A stretch of 64,000 nucleotides of DNA, from NCBI RefSeq assembly GCF_009467795.1, contig NZ_WIAX01000018.1, positions 16,636 to 80,635 of the forward strand, given 5' to 3'. Source of the stretch: Nesterenkonia halophila (GTDB lineage Bacteria; Actinomycetota; Actinomycetes; Actinomycetales; Micrococcaceae). Made by a program: the position numbers and the translations under genes. Below the pieces are notes generated by a model. That model saw only the letters and a list, made by a program, of their open reading frames with translations. It had not been told where the DNA came from and did not search any database. Positions 42,602 to 50,706 of the stretch are shown one piece after another; positions within the stretch are counted from its first letter, which is position 1, and each line of letters starts with the position of its first letter.

Positions 42602-43957
42602 TCAGCCGCGGCGGCCGGGGTGCTCGGCGGCCAGATGCGGCCCCTCGCCGCCGAGCTGCTCGCGCAGGGTGACCGGCTGCTCGGGCCGGTCGGCCAGCAG
42701 CCCGCGGCGCCGCAGCTCCGGGGTCACCAGGTCGCGGAACCGCTCGAAGTCGGCCGGACGCACCGCCGCGGAGACGTTGAAGCCGTCGACGTCGGCCACA
42801 TCCCGCCAGCGCTCCAGCTCGTCCACCACCTGCGCGGGATCGCCGACGATCAGCGGACCACGGCCGCCGATGGAGATGAACTCCGCGGCGTCGCGGACCG
42901 TCCAGCGCTGCTCGGGATCCTTGGTGAACATCGCCAGCGCCGACTGGTTCGCCTCGGTCTGCACGTCGGCGATGACGTCGTCCTCGGCCAGATCGGAGAG
43001 GTCGACGCCGGTCCAGCCGCCGAAGAGCGTCAGGGCGGCCTCGGTGTCGACGTGCTCGCGGTACTCCTCCAGGCGGGCCCGCGCCTGGTCCTCCGTCTCG
43101 CCGACGACGATGGTGACCATCGCGAAGAAGCGCACCGACGCCGGATCCCGGCCGGCGGCGGAGAGCTGCTCACGCGTGGCGGTGACCTGATCGGCCAGCT
43201 TCTCCGGCCGCGAGGTGATCGCGAAGATCGCCTCGGCGTGGTCGACGGCGAACTGCTGCCCGCGGGCCGAAGCCCCGGCCTGGAAGAGCAGCGGAGTGCG
43301 CTGCGGCCCCGGGTGGGTGAGCATGCGCCCGGGCACGGAGAACCAGCGACCCGCGTGGTCGACGTCGTGGACCTTCTCCGGATCCACGAAGACCCCGCGG
43401 TCGGCGTCGGCGGCCACCGCGTCGTCCTCGACGGAGCGCTCGAAGAGCTCGTACATGACCTCCATGTACTCGTCGGCGCGGTCGTAGCGCTCGTCGTGCG
43501 GGATCTGGCCCTGCATGCCGAGGTTCCGCGCCGCCGAGTCCTGGTAGCTGGTGACGATGTTCCAGGCCACCCGGCCGCCGGTGAGGTGGTCCAATGTGGC
43601 GAAGCGCCGGGCCAGCAGGTACGGCGCCTCGTAGGTCACCGAGGCGGTCACCCCGAATCCCAGGTGGGTGGTCGCCGCGGCCAGGGCCGGCACGATCACC
43701 TGCGGGTCCAGCAGCGGATACTGCACGCCCCCGCGCGCCGCGGCGTCGCCGTCGCCGCCGTAGACGTCGTAGACCCCGGGCACGTCGGCCAGGAAGAGGG
43801 AGGAGAACCCGGCGTCCTCCACCGTCCGGGACAGCTCGGTCCAGTACGCCAGCGTGTCGAACTCGGCGATCCGCGAGTCCGGGTGGCGCCACAGCCCCGG
43901 GGACTGATGGACGGGGACGAGCATGTCGAAGGCGTTGAAGAGCATCGGCTCGGGCAT
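42602..43957 (-). CDS. LLM-class flavin monooxygenase, NtaA/DmoA-like (copy 2)
   Basis: A 451-residue luciferase-like FMNH2-dependent monooxygenase. MLFNAFDMLVPVHQSPGLWRHPDSR at the N-terminus and LDHLTGGRVAWNIVTSYQDSAARNLG place it with NtaA/DmoA-type enzymes, one of which (DmoA) opens dimethyl sulfide to methanethiol. PLLFQAGASARGQQFAVDHAEA and DGFNVSAAVRPADFERFRDLVTPELRRRG complete the fold. It ends a minus-strand run behind an MHS permease and an SfnB-like flavoprotein, 16 bases after the permease gene start region. Substrate by context is a methylated sulfur compound. The reductase could be the flavin reductase at 56283. Confidence 0.85.
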   Translation of the reverse strand: MPEPMLFNAFDMLVPVHQSPGLWRHPDSRIAEFDTLAYWTELSRTVEDAGFSSLFLADVPGVYDVYGGDGDAAARGGVQYPLLDPQVIVPALAAATTHLGFGVTASVTYEAPYLLARRFATLDHLTGGRVAWNIVTSYQDSAARNLGMQGQIPHDERYDRADEYMEVMYELFERSVEDDAVAADADRGVFVDPEKVHDVDHAGRWFSVPGRMLTHPGPQRTPLLFQAGASARGQQFAVDHAEAIFAITSRPEKLADQVTATREQLSAAGRDPASVRFFAMVTIVVGETEDQARARLEEYREHVDTEAALTLFGGWTGVDLSDLAEDDVIADVQTEANQSALAMFTKDPEQRWTVRDAAEFISIGGRGPLIVGDPAQVVDELERWRDVADVDGFNVSAAVRPADFERFRDLVTPELRRRGLLADRPEQPVTLREQLGGEGPHLAAEHPGRRG

Positions 43958-43973
43958 GGTTCTCCTCGGGTCC

Positions 43974-45323
43974 TCAGGATGGTCGGGGCCGGTCGTCGCG
44001 CGCGGCGCGGAGGGAGCGGCCGTGGGAGTCGCGGGCGAGCATGGTCGCTCCGAACGAGATCGCGGCGATCGTCGTGACGTAGGCGCAGATCAGCCAGGGG
44101 GTGTCGCCGCCGGCGGCGAAGAGCAGGGCGGCGACCAGGGGCATGATGCCGCCGCCGATCACGGAGCCCAGCTGATAGCCCATGTTCACCCCGGAATAGC
44201 GCACCTCGACCGGGAACTGCTCGGCGAACCAGGCCGCCTGCGGGCCGTACACCGCGTCGTGGGCGATGTTCATCCCCAGGATCACGACCAGGGGGAGCAG
44301 CGTGAGCGGCCCGGCGTCCAGGTAGGCGAAGAGCACCCACACGAAGCCGGCGATGGCCACGAAGCCGAAGGCCGTCGGCGCCCGCCGGCCCACCCGGTCC
44401 GAGATCAGGCCCCACAGCGGGGTGGTCACGAGGCCGACGGCGGAGGCGACCATCACCGCCGTGGTCCCTGCGGAGTCGTCGCCGCGCGTGGAGGAGAGAT
44501 AGCTCAGCAGGTAGACCGCGATGAGGAAATAGACGCTGTTCTGCGCGATGCGCTGGGCGATGATGATGAGCAGGGGCCGGCGATGGTGGGCGATCACCTC
44601 GCGCACCGGAGATCTCGCAGTGCGCCCCTCGCGGCGCATCGCCGAGAACTCGGGCGCGTCCTGCACTCCCAGCCGGATCCACAGGGCCAGCACCACCAGC
44701 ACGGCCGAGAGCAGGAACGGGATCCGCCAGCCGTAGGCGGCGAACTGCTCATCGGTGGTCAGCGCGCCGACCAGGACGAAGGCGCCGGTGGCCAGGAGCA
44801 TGCCGGCCGCAGAGCCCACCTGCGTGAAGGATCCGTAGAGCCCCCGGCGCCGGGCCGGGGCATGCTCGACCGAGAGGAGGGCGGAGCCGCCCCATTCGGC
44901 GCCGGTCGCGAATCCCTGCACCATGCGCAGGGTCACCAGAGCGATCGCGGCCCAGACGCCGATGGTCCCGTGGTTCGGGAGCAGGCCGATGAGCAGCGAG
45001 GCGATGCCCATGATCATCAGCGAGGCCACGAGCAGCGCCTTGCGACCGATCCGGTCCCCGAGGTGGCCGCCCACGATGCCGCCCAGGGGCCGCATGAGGA
45101 ACCCGGTGGCCAGCGCGGCGAAGGAGGCGACGGTGCTGGCCAGCTCGCTCTCGCTGGGGAAGAACTGGGTGTCGAACACGAGCGCGGCGGCCGTGCCGTA
45201 GAGGTAGAAGTCGTACCACTCGATCGTCGTGCCGGCGAAGGCGGAGGCCAGCACACGACGGCGCTCGCGGAGCGGCGCGAGTCCGGGCTCCGCCGGGGCG
45301 GGGGTCTGCAGCGAGGTGGTCAT
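43974..45323 (-). CDS. MFS transporter, MHS (metabolite:H+ symporter) family
   Basis: A 449-residue twelve-helix permease of the MHS branch. Hallmarks are FAGTTIEWYDFYLYGTAAALVFD at the N-terminus, RPLGGIVGGHLGDRIGRKA, VQGFATGAEWGGSALLSVEHAP and PLWGLISDRVGRR. Family members take up small carboxylates, betaines and similar compounds. The stop and the upstream gene are four-base coupled (ATGA at 45320-45323). Between two sulfur-type monooxygenases, it most likely imports their substrate. Confidence 0.87.
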   Translation of the reverse strand: MTTSLQTPAPAEPGLAPLRERRRVLASAFAGTTIEWYDFYLYGTAAALVFDTQFFPSESELASTVASFAALATGFLMRPLGGIVGGHLGDRIGRKALLVASLMIMGIASLLIGLLPNHGTIGVWAAIALVTLRMVQGFATGAEWGGSALLSVEHAPARRRGLYGSFTQVGSAAGMLLATGAFVLVGALTTDEQFAAYGWRIPFLLSAVLVVLALWIRLGVQDAPEFSAMRREGRTARSPVREVIAHHRRPLLIIIAQRIAQNSVYFLIAVYLLSYLSSTRGDDSAGTTAVMVASAVGLVTTPLWGLISDRVGRRAPTAFGFVAIAGFVWVLFAYLDAGPLTLLPLVVILGMNIAHDAVYGPQAAWFAEQFPVEVRYSGVNMGYQLGSVIGGGIMPLVAALLFAAGGDTPWLICAYVTTIAAISFGATMLARDSHGRSLRAARDDRPRPS

Positions 45324-46624
45324 GCTCCTCCTTCCGCAGTCGACGCCGCGGCGCCCGAGGCGGCGCCGTCGGCGTCTCCGATCGCGGTGAGCCCTTCGGG
45401 CAGGGTGCCGTTGACCTCCCAGTCGCCGACGGCGCGGGCGCGGAAGGCGATCGGGTTGTGGGTGGCGATGGTCTGGGCGTTGCGCCAGTGGCGGTCCAGG
45501 GCCTTGCCGCGCAGCGTGGCCGAGGCGCCGACGGTCTGGAAGAGCTCCTGGGCGACGCCGATGGTCGTCTCCGGCACGGTGATCTGCGCCTGCTCGACGG
45601 CGATCTCGGCGTCGTGGACCGCCCGCGGCAGCTCCGCGTGCGGGTCGTCCTGGGTGCCGGCGGCCAGCCCGGCGGCGAGCGCACGGTCCTGGATGCGGGC
45701 GACCTCGAGCACCGTCGCCTCGGCGGCGAAGGTCCGCGCCGACATCCGGCCGACGACCTGCTGGATCAGCGGGTCCTCGCGGAAGAGCTGTCCGGAGCCG
45801 GAGGTGTTGAAGGTCCGGGAGCGCCTCGCGACCAGCGCAGAGGCGTCGGCCAGGGCGGCGCGGGCGATGCCGACCTGCACCGCCAGCAGGTGGAGCTGGA
45901 AGAAGGCCGCCTCGTGCACGGCCTCGTGGGATCCGGGCACCCGGTCGAGCACCGCATCCTCGGCGACCGGCACGCCGTCGAACTGCGTGGTGCCGGTGCC
46001 GGTGAGCCGCTGGCCGAAGCCGTCCCAGTCGTCGTGGACGGTCACACCGTCGGCGGTGATCGGCACGACGGCGAAGCCGCGCCCCTCGCGCCCCGGGCGG
46101 GAGACCGAGACGCGGGTGTGGTCGGCGAAGATCGTGCCGGTGGAGTAGAACTTCTCGCCGTCCAGCCGCGTCGTGCCGTCCTCGCCGACGGTGAGCACAG
46201 TGTTCAGCGTGCCCAGCGCGTTGCCGCCCTTCTCGGTGGAGGCGTTGCCGACGGTCTCGCCGGCCAGCACCCGCGGGTACCAGGCGCGCCGGATCTCCTC
46301 GGGCTGGAAGCGCAGCGACTCCACGAAGCCGAAGTGCCCGCGGTAGAGATGGGCGACGTTGGAGTCGGCGGCCGCCAGGCGGATCACCTGACGGGTGAGG
46401 TCCTCGATGCTCGCTCCGGGCCCGCCGGCCTCGCCGGGCACGCGCAGCGCGCCGAAGCCGGCGGCATCCAGCGCGGCGACGGGCCCGTGCGGCAGCTCGC
46501 GCTCGAGCTCGCGGGCGACGGCGCCGTCGGCGATCTCGGCGAGCAGGTCCTCGGGCAGCTCGACCCCGTCGGCGGAGCGACGGTCCTGCTGCGCTGTCGT
46601 CTCGTGCAGTGCGGTCGTGCTCAT
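45320..46624 (-). CDS. Acyl-CoA-dehydrogenase-fold flavin monooxygenase (SfnB/DszC-like)
   Basis: A 434-residue protein of the acyl-CoA dehydrogenase fold in the SfnB/DszC branch, where FMNH2 is used for sulfur-compound oxygenation rather than acyl-CoA oxidation. Seen: HFGFVESLRFQ, GNASTEKGGNALG, DGEKFYSTGTIFADHTRV, DDWDGFGQRLTGTGTTQFDGVPV and the C-terminal DRHWRNAQTIATHNPIAFRARAVGDWEVNG. The usual acyl-CoA catalytic base is not recognisable. It leads a three-gene unit with an MHS permease and an LLM enzyme, 151 bases after metQ. Predicted role: first oxygenation or desulfurisation of an organosulfur source. Confidence 0.82.
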   Translation of the reverse strand: MSTTALHETTAQQDRRSADGVELPEDLLAEIADGAVARELERELPHGPVAALDAAGFGALRVPGEAGGPGASIEDLTRQVIRLAAADSNVAHLYRGHFGFVESLRFQPEEIRRAWYPRVLAGETVGNASTEKGGNALGTLNTVLTVGEDGTTRLDGEKFYSTGTIFADHTRVSVSRPGREGRGFAVVPITADGVTVHDDWDGFGQRLTGTGTTQFDGVPVAEDAVLDRVPGSHEAVHEAAFFQLHLLAVQVGIARAALADASALVARRSRTFNTSGSGQLFREDPLIQQVVGRMSARTFAAEATVLEVARIQDRALAAGLAAGTQDDPHAELPRAVHDAEIAVEQAQITVPETTIGVAQELFQTVGASATLRGKALDRHWRNAQTIATHNPIAFRARAVGDWEVNGTLPEGLTAIGDADGAASGAAASTAEGGA

Positions 46625-46684
46625 CGCGGCATCACATCCTCGGGCGGGCGGAGAGTCGACGGGGAGGGCCCCGGCGGAGCGGGT

Positions 46685-46703
46685 TCGGGAGGGAGACTCC
46701 CGA
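46685..46703 (-). terminator. Short hairpin between metQ and the SfnB-like gene
   Basis: TCGGGAG/CTCCCGA arms with a five-base loop, followed on the metQ-proximal side by CGACGAC/GTCGTCG. It could separate the metNIQ transcript from the oxygenase unit. There is no U-run, so read-through is also possible. Confidence 0.35.
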
Positions 46704-46775
46704 CGACGGTCGTCGCGGCCATGCCCAGTGCACCGCGCGACCGCCGCCGGGAGGGTTCAGCGGGGGCGGACCGGC

Positions 46776-47699
46776 TCAGCCGGAGAACTCCGCCCAGACG
46801 TCCTCGACGCTCTCGAGGGTGAACTCGTCGGTGAAGTCGATGGCGCCGTCGAGGTAGTCGGCATACCACTGCCGGACCTCCTCGGACTGGAAGGCCTTCT
46901 GCAGCGCACGGGCCTTCTCGGTGTCCTGGAAGCCGGGCTGGCCGGCCACGACGATCGTGTACGGACGCCGGACCTCGGCGTCGTCCTCCAGGATCAGCGC
47001 GGTCTCGTCGACGTCGTGGCCGGCCTCGGCGATCAGCCGGGCGAAGGCGAAGCCGGCGTCGACGTCGGGCAGCGTCTGCGGGGTGGACTGCTGGTCGACC
47101 TCGATGAACTCGAAGTTCTTCGGGTTGGCGGTGATGTCGCGCTGGCTGAGCTCGGTGACCGGCTTGGATTCGTCGATCTCCAGCGCCCCGGCCTCGGCCA
47201 GCAGCTTGATGCCGCGGCCGTTGTTGGCCGTGTCCACCGCCAGCGCGATCTGCGCGCCCTCGGGAAGGTCCTCGATGCTGTCATGCTCGAGCGAGAAGAT
47301 GCCGCTGGGCGCGTAGTACACCGAGAAGGCCGGCTCGACGTCGGTGCCGTTGTCCTCGTTGAACTGGCGTAGGTAGGCGATGTGCTGGAAGAAGTTCGCG
47401 TCGTACTCGCCCTGCGAGACGACCTGGTTGGGCTGGATGATGTCGGTGACGTAGGTGGTCTCCAGCGTCCAGCCGTCCTCGGCCAGCAGCTCCTTCGCGA
47501 TCTCGGTGGGCTCCTGGAAGGGCGCGGACTCGGTGACGATCATGCTGATGGTCGTGTCGCCGCCCCCGCCGCCGACGGCGTCGGCCAGGCCGCAGGAGGT
47601 CAGGGCCAGCGCGCCGGCGGCGCCGAGGCTGCCGACGAGCACGCCGCGGCGGGATGGGCCGCCGAACGAGGGGCCGGAGAGGTTCAGCAGATGAGACAT
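46776..47699 (-). CDS. metQ: Methionine ABC transporter, substrate-binding lipoprotein
   Basis: A 307-residue NlpA/MetQ-family lipoprotein that binds methionine outside the membrane for MetNI. A basic SRRGVLVGS stretch is followed by a hydrophobic segment and the lipobox ALTSC. The mature domain has TISMIVTESAPFQEPTEIAKE, the MetQ-like DANFFQHIAYLRQFNEDNGT and PNPKNFEFIEVDQQ-like region. It lies 114 bases after metI; a GC hairpin (CCGGAG/CTCCGG) in that gap is the only structure seen. Regulated with metNI by the upstream SAM riboswitch. Confidence 0.9.
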   Translation of the reverse strand: MSHLLNLSGPSFGGPSRRGVLVGSLGAAGALALTSCGLADAVGGGGGDTTISMIVTESAPFQEPTEIAKELLAEDGWTLETTYVTDIIQPNQVVSQGEYDANFFQHIAYLRQFNEDNGTDVEPAFSVYYAPSGIFSLEHDSIEDLPEGAQIALAVDTANNGRGIKLLAEAGALEIDESKPVTELSQRDITANPKNFEFIEVDQQSTPQTLPDVDAGFAFARLIAEAGHDVDETALILEDDAEVRRPYTIVVAGQPGFQDTEKARALQKAFQSEEVRQWYADYLDGAIDFTDEFTLESVEDVWAEFSG

Positions 47700-47813
47700 G
47701 GGTGAGGCTTTCGTGTCAGAGGTGCGGCGAGCCGTCGACGCGTCGGACAGATCACGCCGGACGGCGGAGGAGGGGAGCCGGAGGCGGACTCCGGCGGGCG
47801 GGGGGACGAACGG

Positions 47814-48476
47814 TCAGACCCGCTTGTCGGCCAGCCGGGAGAGTCGGCCGCCGCCCCATTGGACGATGGTGACCAGGGCGAGCATCAGCACGATGGCCAC
47901 CAGCATCGCTGCGGTCTCATATCGGTAGTAGCCGTAGCGGATGGCGAAGTCGCCGATCCCGCCGCCGCCGACCAGCCCGACCATCGCCGAATAGGAGATG
48001 AAGCTGACCGTGGTGATGGTGATCGAGCCGATGAGGCCGGGCCGGGCGTCGACCAGCAGCACGTTGCGGATGATCTGCCGACGCGTCGCCCCCATCGCCC
48101 GGGAGGCCTCCACGGCGCCGATGCCGAGCTGACTGATGTTCTGCTCGACCAGCCGGGCGAAGTACGGGATCGCGTTGACCGTCAGCGGCACGATGGCCGC
48201 GGCCGTGCCGACGGTGGTGCCGACGATCAGCCGGGTGAACGGGATGATCGCGATGAGCAGGATCAGGAACGGGAAGGAGCGCACGGCGTTGACCAGCCCG
48301 CTGACCACCGCGTGGCTGCGCGGCGACGGCGAGATCCCACCCGGGGCATGGACGAAGAGCCACACGCCCAGCGGCGTGCCGAGCAGCACCGCCAGCGGGA
48401 TGGCGACCCCGATCATCACGAAGGTCTCCAGCAGGGCCTGGACCAGCTCGGGCTGCAGTTCGAGGATCCGCTGCAT
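47814..48476 (-). CDS. metI: Methionine ABC transporter permease
   Basis: A 220-residue membrane permease of the MetI family with about five helices. Blocks are LLETFVMIGVAIPLAVLLGTPLGVWLF, NAVRSFPFLILLIAIIPFTRLIVGTTVGT, and the EAA-loop region GIGAVEASRAMGATRRQIIRNVLL that docks on MetN. The length matches the family. The stop of metN overlaps the ATG by one base. Pairs with MetN and MetQ for methionine import. Confidence 0.93.
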   Translation of the reverse strand: MQRILELQPELVQALLETFVMIGVAIPLAVLLGTPLGVWLFVHAPGGISPSPRSHAVVSGLVNAVRSFPFLILLIAIIPFTRLIVGTTVGTAAAIVPLTVNAIPYFARLVEQNISQLGIGAVEASRAMGATRRQIIRNVLLVDARPGLIGSITITTVSFISYSAMVGLVGGGGIGDFAIRYGYYRYETAAMLVAIVLMLALVTIVQWGGGRLSRLADKRV

Positions 48477-49357
48477 CAGCCGACCACCTCCGGCAGCTGG
48501 TGCGAGTCGTGCGAGGCGGTCTGCTCGGTCTGCTCCGGGCGATCCGCCTGCTCCGGCGCGGCGACGTCGGCCGCGGCGCGCCCGCCGCGGTCGACGCGGA
48601 TGCCGCCGCCGGCGAGGTACTCGCCGATGGCGGTGCGCGGGGCGAAGTCCTCACGGTCCAGCTCGGCGGCCGGGAACCGCTCGACGACGCGGCCGTCCTC
48701 CATGACGGCCACATGGTCGGCGAGGGCCTTGATGACCTCCATCTCGTGGGTCACGATGACCACGGTGATGCCCAGGTCACGGTTCACGTCGGCGAGGTAC
48801 TGCAGCACCGTCGCCGTCGTCGCCGGGTCCAGGGCCGAGGTCGGCTCGTCGCAGAGCAGCACCTGCGGCCGCGTGGCCAGCGCCCGGGCGATCGCCACGC
48901 GCTGCTTCTGCCCGCCGGAGAGCTGGGCCGGGTAGGTCTCAGCACGGTCGGCGAGGTCGACGATGGCCAGCGCCTCGGCCACGCGCCGGCGGCGCTCGGC
49001 CTTCTCGGAGACCTCGGCGAACTTCAGCGACAGCTCCACGTTCTGCGCGACCGTCAGATTGTTCACCAGGTTGAAGCCCTGGAAGATCATCCCGATGTGG
49101 TGGCGCGCACGGCGCAGCGCCTCGCCGTCGAGGGCGGTGAGCTCCGTGCCGGCGACGTGCACCGCGCCGGCGGTGGGGCGCTCGAGCAGGTTGATGTTCC
49201 GCAGCAGCGTCGACTTCCCCGCGCCGGAGAAGCCGATGATGCCCTGGATGCTCCCCTGCGGGATCTCCAGGCTGACGGCGTCGACGGCGCGGATCGGGTC
49301 CTCACCCCGTGCGGCGGGGAATGTCGTGGACACATGGCGCAGTGAAATCATGGGCAT
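48476..49357 (-). CDS. metN: Methionine ABC transporter ATPase lacking the NIL regulatory domain
   Basis: A 293-residue ATPase. Walker A is GFSGAGKST, the signature LSGGQKQR and Walker B LLCDEP; VVIVTHEMEVIKALADHVAVME follows. MetN of E. coli is about 343 residues and ends in a NIL domain that senses methionine to shut off uptake. Here, after residue 240, only a low-complexity tail rich in Ala, Glu and Asp remains, so feedback by bound methionine is unlikely. The ATG at 49357 (or 49351) follows immediately after a SAM riboswitch whose last stem contains the ribosome site. Confidence 0.92.
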   Translation of the reverse strand: MPMISLRHVSTTFPAARGEDPIRAVDAVSLEIPQGSIQGIIGFSGAGKSTLLRNINLLERPTAGAVHVAGTELTALDGEALRRARHHIGMIFQGFNLVNNLTVAQNVELSLKFAEVSEKAERRRRVAEALAIVDLADRAETYPAQLSGGQKQRVAIARALATRPQVLLCDEPTSALDPATTATVLQYLADVNRDLGITVVIVTHEMEVIKALADHVAVMEDGRVVERFPAAELDREDFAPRTAIGEYLAGGGIRVDRGGRAAADVAAPEQADRPEQTEQTASHDSHQLPEVVG

Positions 49358-49360
49358 TCT

Positions 49361-49453
49361 CCATCGGTCCTGGCGGTAGCACCCGGCGCGGCGTGGCCTT
49401 CCCGGGTTGCTGCGACGTCGTCGAGCCAGATCTCTCAGTCGCTCTGGATGGTG
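49361..49453 (-). promoter_or_regulatory. SAM riboswitch (S-box type) controlling metN-metI-metQ
   Basis: Minus strand: CCATCCAGAGCGACTGAGAG, then ATCTGGCTCGACGAC, CGCAGCAACCC, a variable hairpin, GGGTGCTACCGCCAGGACC and GATGG. These are the GAG-GG-GAG, GCAACC and GGTGCTA cores of S-box aptamers. CCATC and GATGG form the closing stem, and GATGGAG directly abuts the metN ATG, so SAM binding should hide the SD and block translation. A -10-like TACAGT lies at 49464-49469 on this strand. Confidence 0.92.
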
Positions 49454-49463
49454 GCTGGGCTCA

Positions 49464-49494
49464 ACTGTACGGGCCGGTGATGAACACTCGTCAA
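49464..49494 (-). promoter_or_regulatory. Predicted promoter of metNIQ
   Basis: Minus-strand TTGACG (49489-49494) and TACAGT (49464-49469), 19 bases apart, just upstream of the SAM aptamer. The same TACAGT stands at 56029-56034 ahead of the other minus-strand aptamer, though without a clear -35 there. Prediction only. Confidence 0.5.
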
Positions 49495-49512
49495 ATCTGT
49501 GCAGAGTGTTCA
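49481..49512. promoter_or_regulatory. Inverted repeat (possible operator) in the metN / ssuB divergent region
   Basis: TGAACACTC at 49481-49489 and GAGTGTTCA at 49504-49512 are a perfect 9-base inverted repeat with a 14-base spacer. It overlaps the -35-like TTGACG of the metN promoter, so a repressor bound here would block metNIQ transcription. The cognate regulator is not in this window. Confidence 0.55.
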
Positions 49513-49540
49513 TGTCACAGTTCGTCAGATGATCCTCCCC

Positions 49541-49551
49541 GGGGGGGGGGG
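49541..49551. repeat. Run of eleven G in the metN / ssuB intergenic region
   Basis: Eleven consecutive G bases preceded by CCCC. It lies between the two divergent promoters. Homopolymer runs of this length slip during replication and are also a common sequencing-error site. Confidence 0.9.
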
Positions 49552-49612
49552 CGAAAGGGAGCGTCTGCGACGGCAGAAGATGTCGCCGGATGTCTCACAT
49601 CGTGGGCGCGCC

Positions 49613-49642
49613 TTGGTCCCGGCACGTCGGGCCTCGTACGGT
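49613..49642 (+). promoter_or_regulatory. Predicted promoter of the ssuB-type operon
   Basis: TTGGTC (49613-49618) and TACGGT (49637-49642), spaced 18 bases. The same pattern, TTGGAC-N18-TACCGT, stands at 56148-56177, and the surrounding TCACAT and CCGG blocks also match, so both promoter-aptamer units appear to be copies of one ancestor. Confidence 0.6.
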
Positions 49643-49650
49643 GAATCGCG

Positions 49651-49746
49651 TATCCATCCCGAGCGGCCGAGAGATCTGGCTCGACGACGCCGCAGCAACC
49701 CGGGTGCTTCTGTCACGCCGGGTGCTACCGCCAGGACCGATGGGAG
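49651..49746 (+). promoter_or_regulatory. SAM riboswitch (S-box type) controlling the SsuBAC-like importer
   Basis: Plus strand: TATCCATCCCGAGCGGCC, then GAGAGATCTGGCTCGACGAC, GCCGCAGCAACCCGG, a hairpin, GGGTGCTACCGCCAGGACC and GATGGGA. The order and cores match the other three aptamers in this window. GATGGGAG ends 12 bases before the ATG at 49759 and again joins the ribosome site to the closing stem. Confidence 0.92.
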
Positions 49747-49758
49747 TGTGAATCCTCC

Positions 49759-50637
49759 ATGACGACGTCCGCACCTGCCCTCGCGACACCCCGCGCCGAG
49801 CGCACCGCCGAAACCGCCGCCCCCGCTGACCGCCGAGGCACGACGGCCGAGTCCGCCCGCCGCTCGCTGCCGGTGGACCTGCAGGCCGTCGGCCGGCGCT
49901 TCGGCGAGCGCACTGTGCTGCGCGACGTCGACGTCGCCCTGCATCCCGGCGAGGTCGTCGCCGTCCTCGGCGCCTCCGGCTGCGGCAAGTCCACGCTGCT
50001 GCGCGCCGTCGGCGGCCTCGACGCCGGCCACGACGGCCAGGTGCTGATCGACGGTGCCCCGGTGAAACCCTTCGACGAGCGCACCGCCGTCGGGTTCCAG
50101 GAGCCGCGGCTGCTGCCCTGGCGCTCGATCCGCCGCAACGTCGCCCTGGGGATGCCGCGCGGCGTGTCCCGGGCCGCGGGCCGCGAGCGCGTCGACGAGC
50201 TGCTGCGGCTGGTCGGGCTGGCCGAGCGGGCGGAGCTGCGTCCGCGCGAGATCTCCGGCGGCATGGCCCAGCGCGCCTCGCTGGCCCGGGCGCTGGCGCG
50301 TCGGCCCGGCGTGCTGCTGCTCGACGAGCCCTTCGGCGCGCTCGACGCGCTGACCCGGCTGAAGATGCAGGACCTGCTGCTCGACGTCCACGCCCAGACC
50401 GGCACCACAGTGCTGCTGGTGACCCACGACGTCGACGAGGCCCTGCAGCTGGCCGACCGGATCCTGCTGCTCGGCGCCGACCCGGCCGAGGACGCCGACG
50501 ACGCCCCCGAGGGCGCGACGGTCTCCCGGCTGCTCGAGGTCCCGGGCGAGCGCCCGCGCGACCGCGCCTCGGCGGAGCTGGCCACGCTGCGCGGCGAGCT
50601 GCTCGCCGGCCTCGGCGTCGACGCCCACGAGCACTGA
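49759..50637 (+). CDS. ABC transporter ATPase, SsuB/TauB-like
   Basis: A 292-residue cytosolic ATPase of the nitrate/taurine/sulfonate importers. Walker A is GASGCGKST, the Q-loop is GFQEPRLLPWRSIRRNVALG, the SsuB-type signature is ISGGMAQRASLARAL and Walker B is VLLLDEPFGALDALTRLKMQDLL. A Ser/Ala-rich leader of about 37 residues precedes the fold. First gene of a three-gene operon behind a SAM riboswitch, so it serves sulfur supply. The likely cargo is an alkanesulfonate or a related organosulfur compound. Confidence 0.88.
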   Translation: MTTSAPALATPRAERTAETAAPADRRGTTAESARRSLPVDLQAVGRRFGERTVLRDVDVALHPGEVVAVLGASGCGKSTLLRAVGGLDAGHDGQVLIDGAPVKPFDERTAVGFQEPRLLPWRSIRRNVALGMPRGVSRAAGRERVDELLRLVGLAERAELRPREISGGMAQRASLARALARRPGVLLLDEPFGALDALTRLKMQDLLLDVHAQTGTTVLLVTHDVDEALQLADRILLLGADPAEDADDAPEGATVSRLLEVPGERPRDRASAELATLRGELLAGLGVDAHEH

Positions 50638-50706
50638 CACTCCCCTCCTCCGCGTGGCACCACTTGCCCCTTGATGAGACGACTGCACGAAAGGCCGTTC
50701 CCCGAG

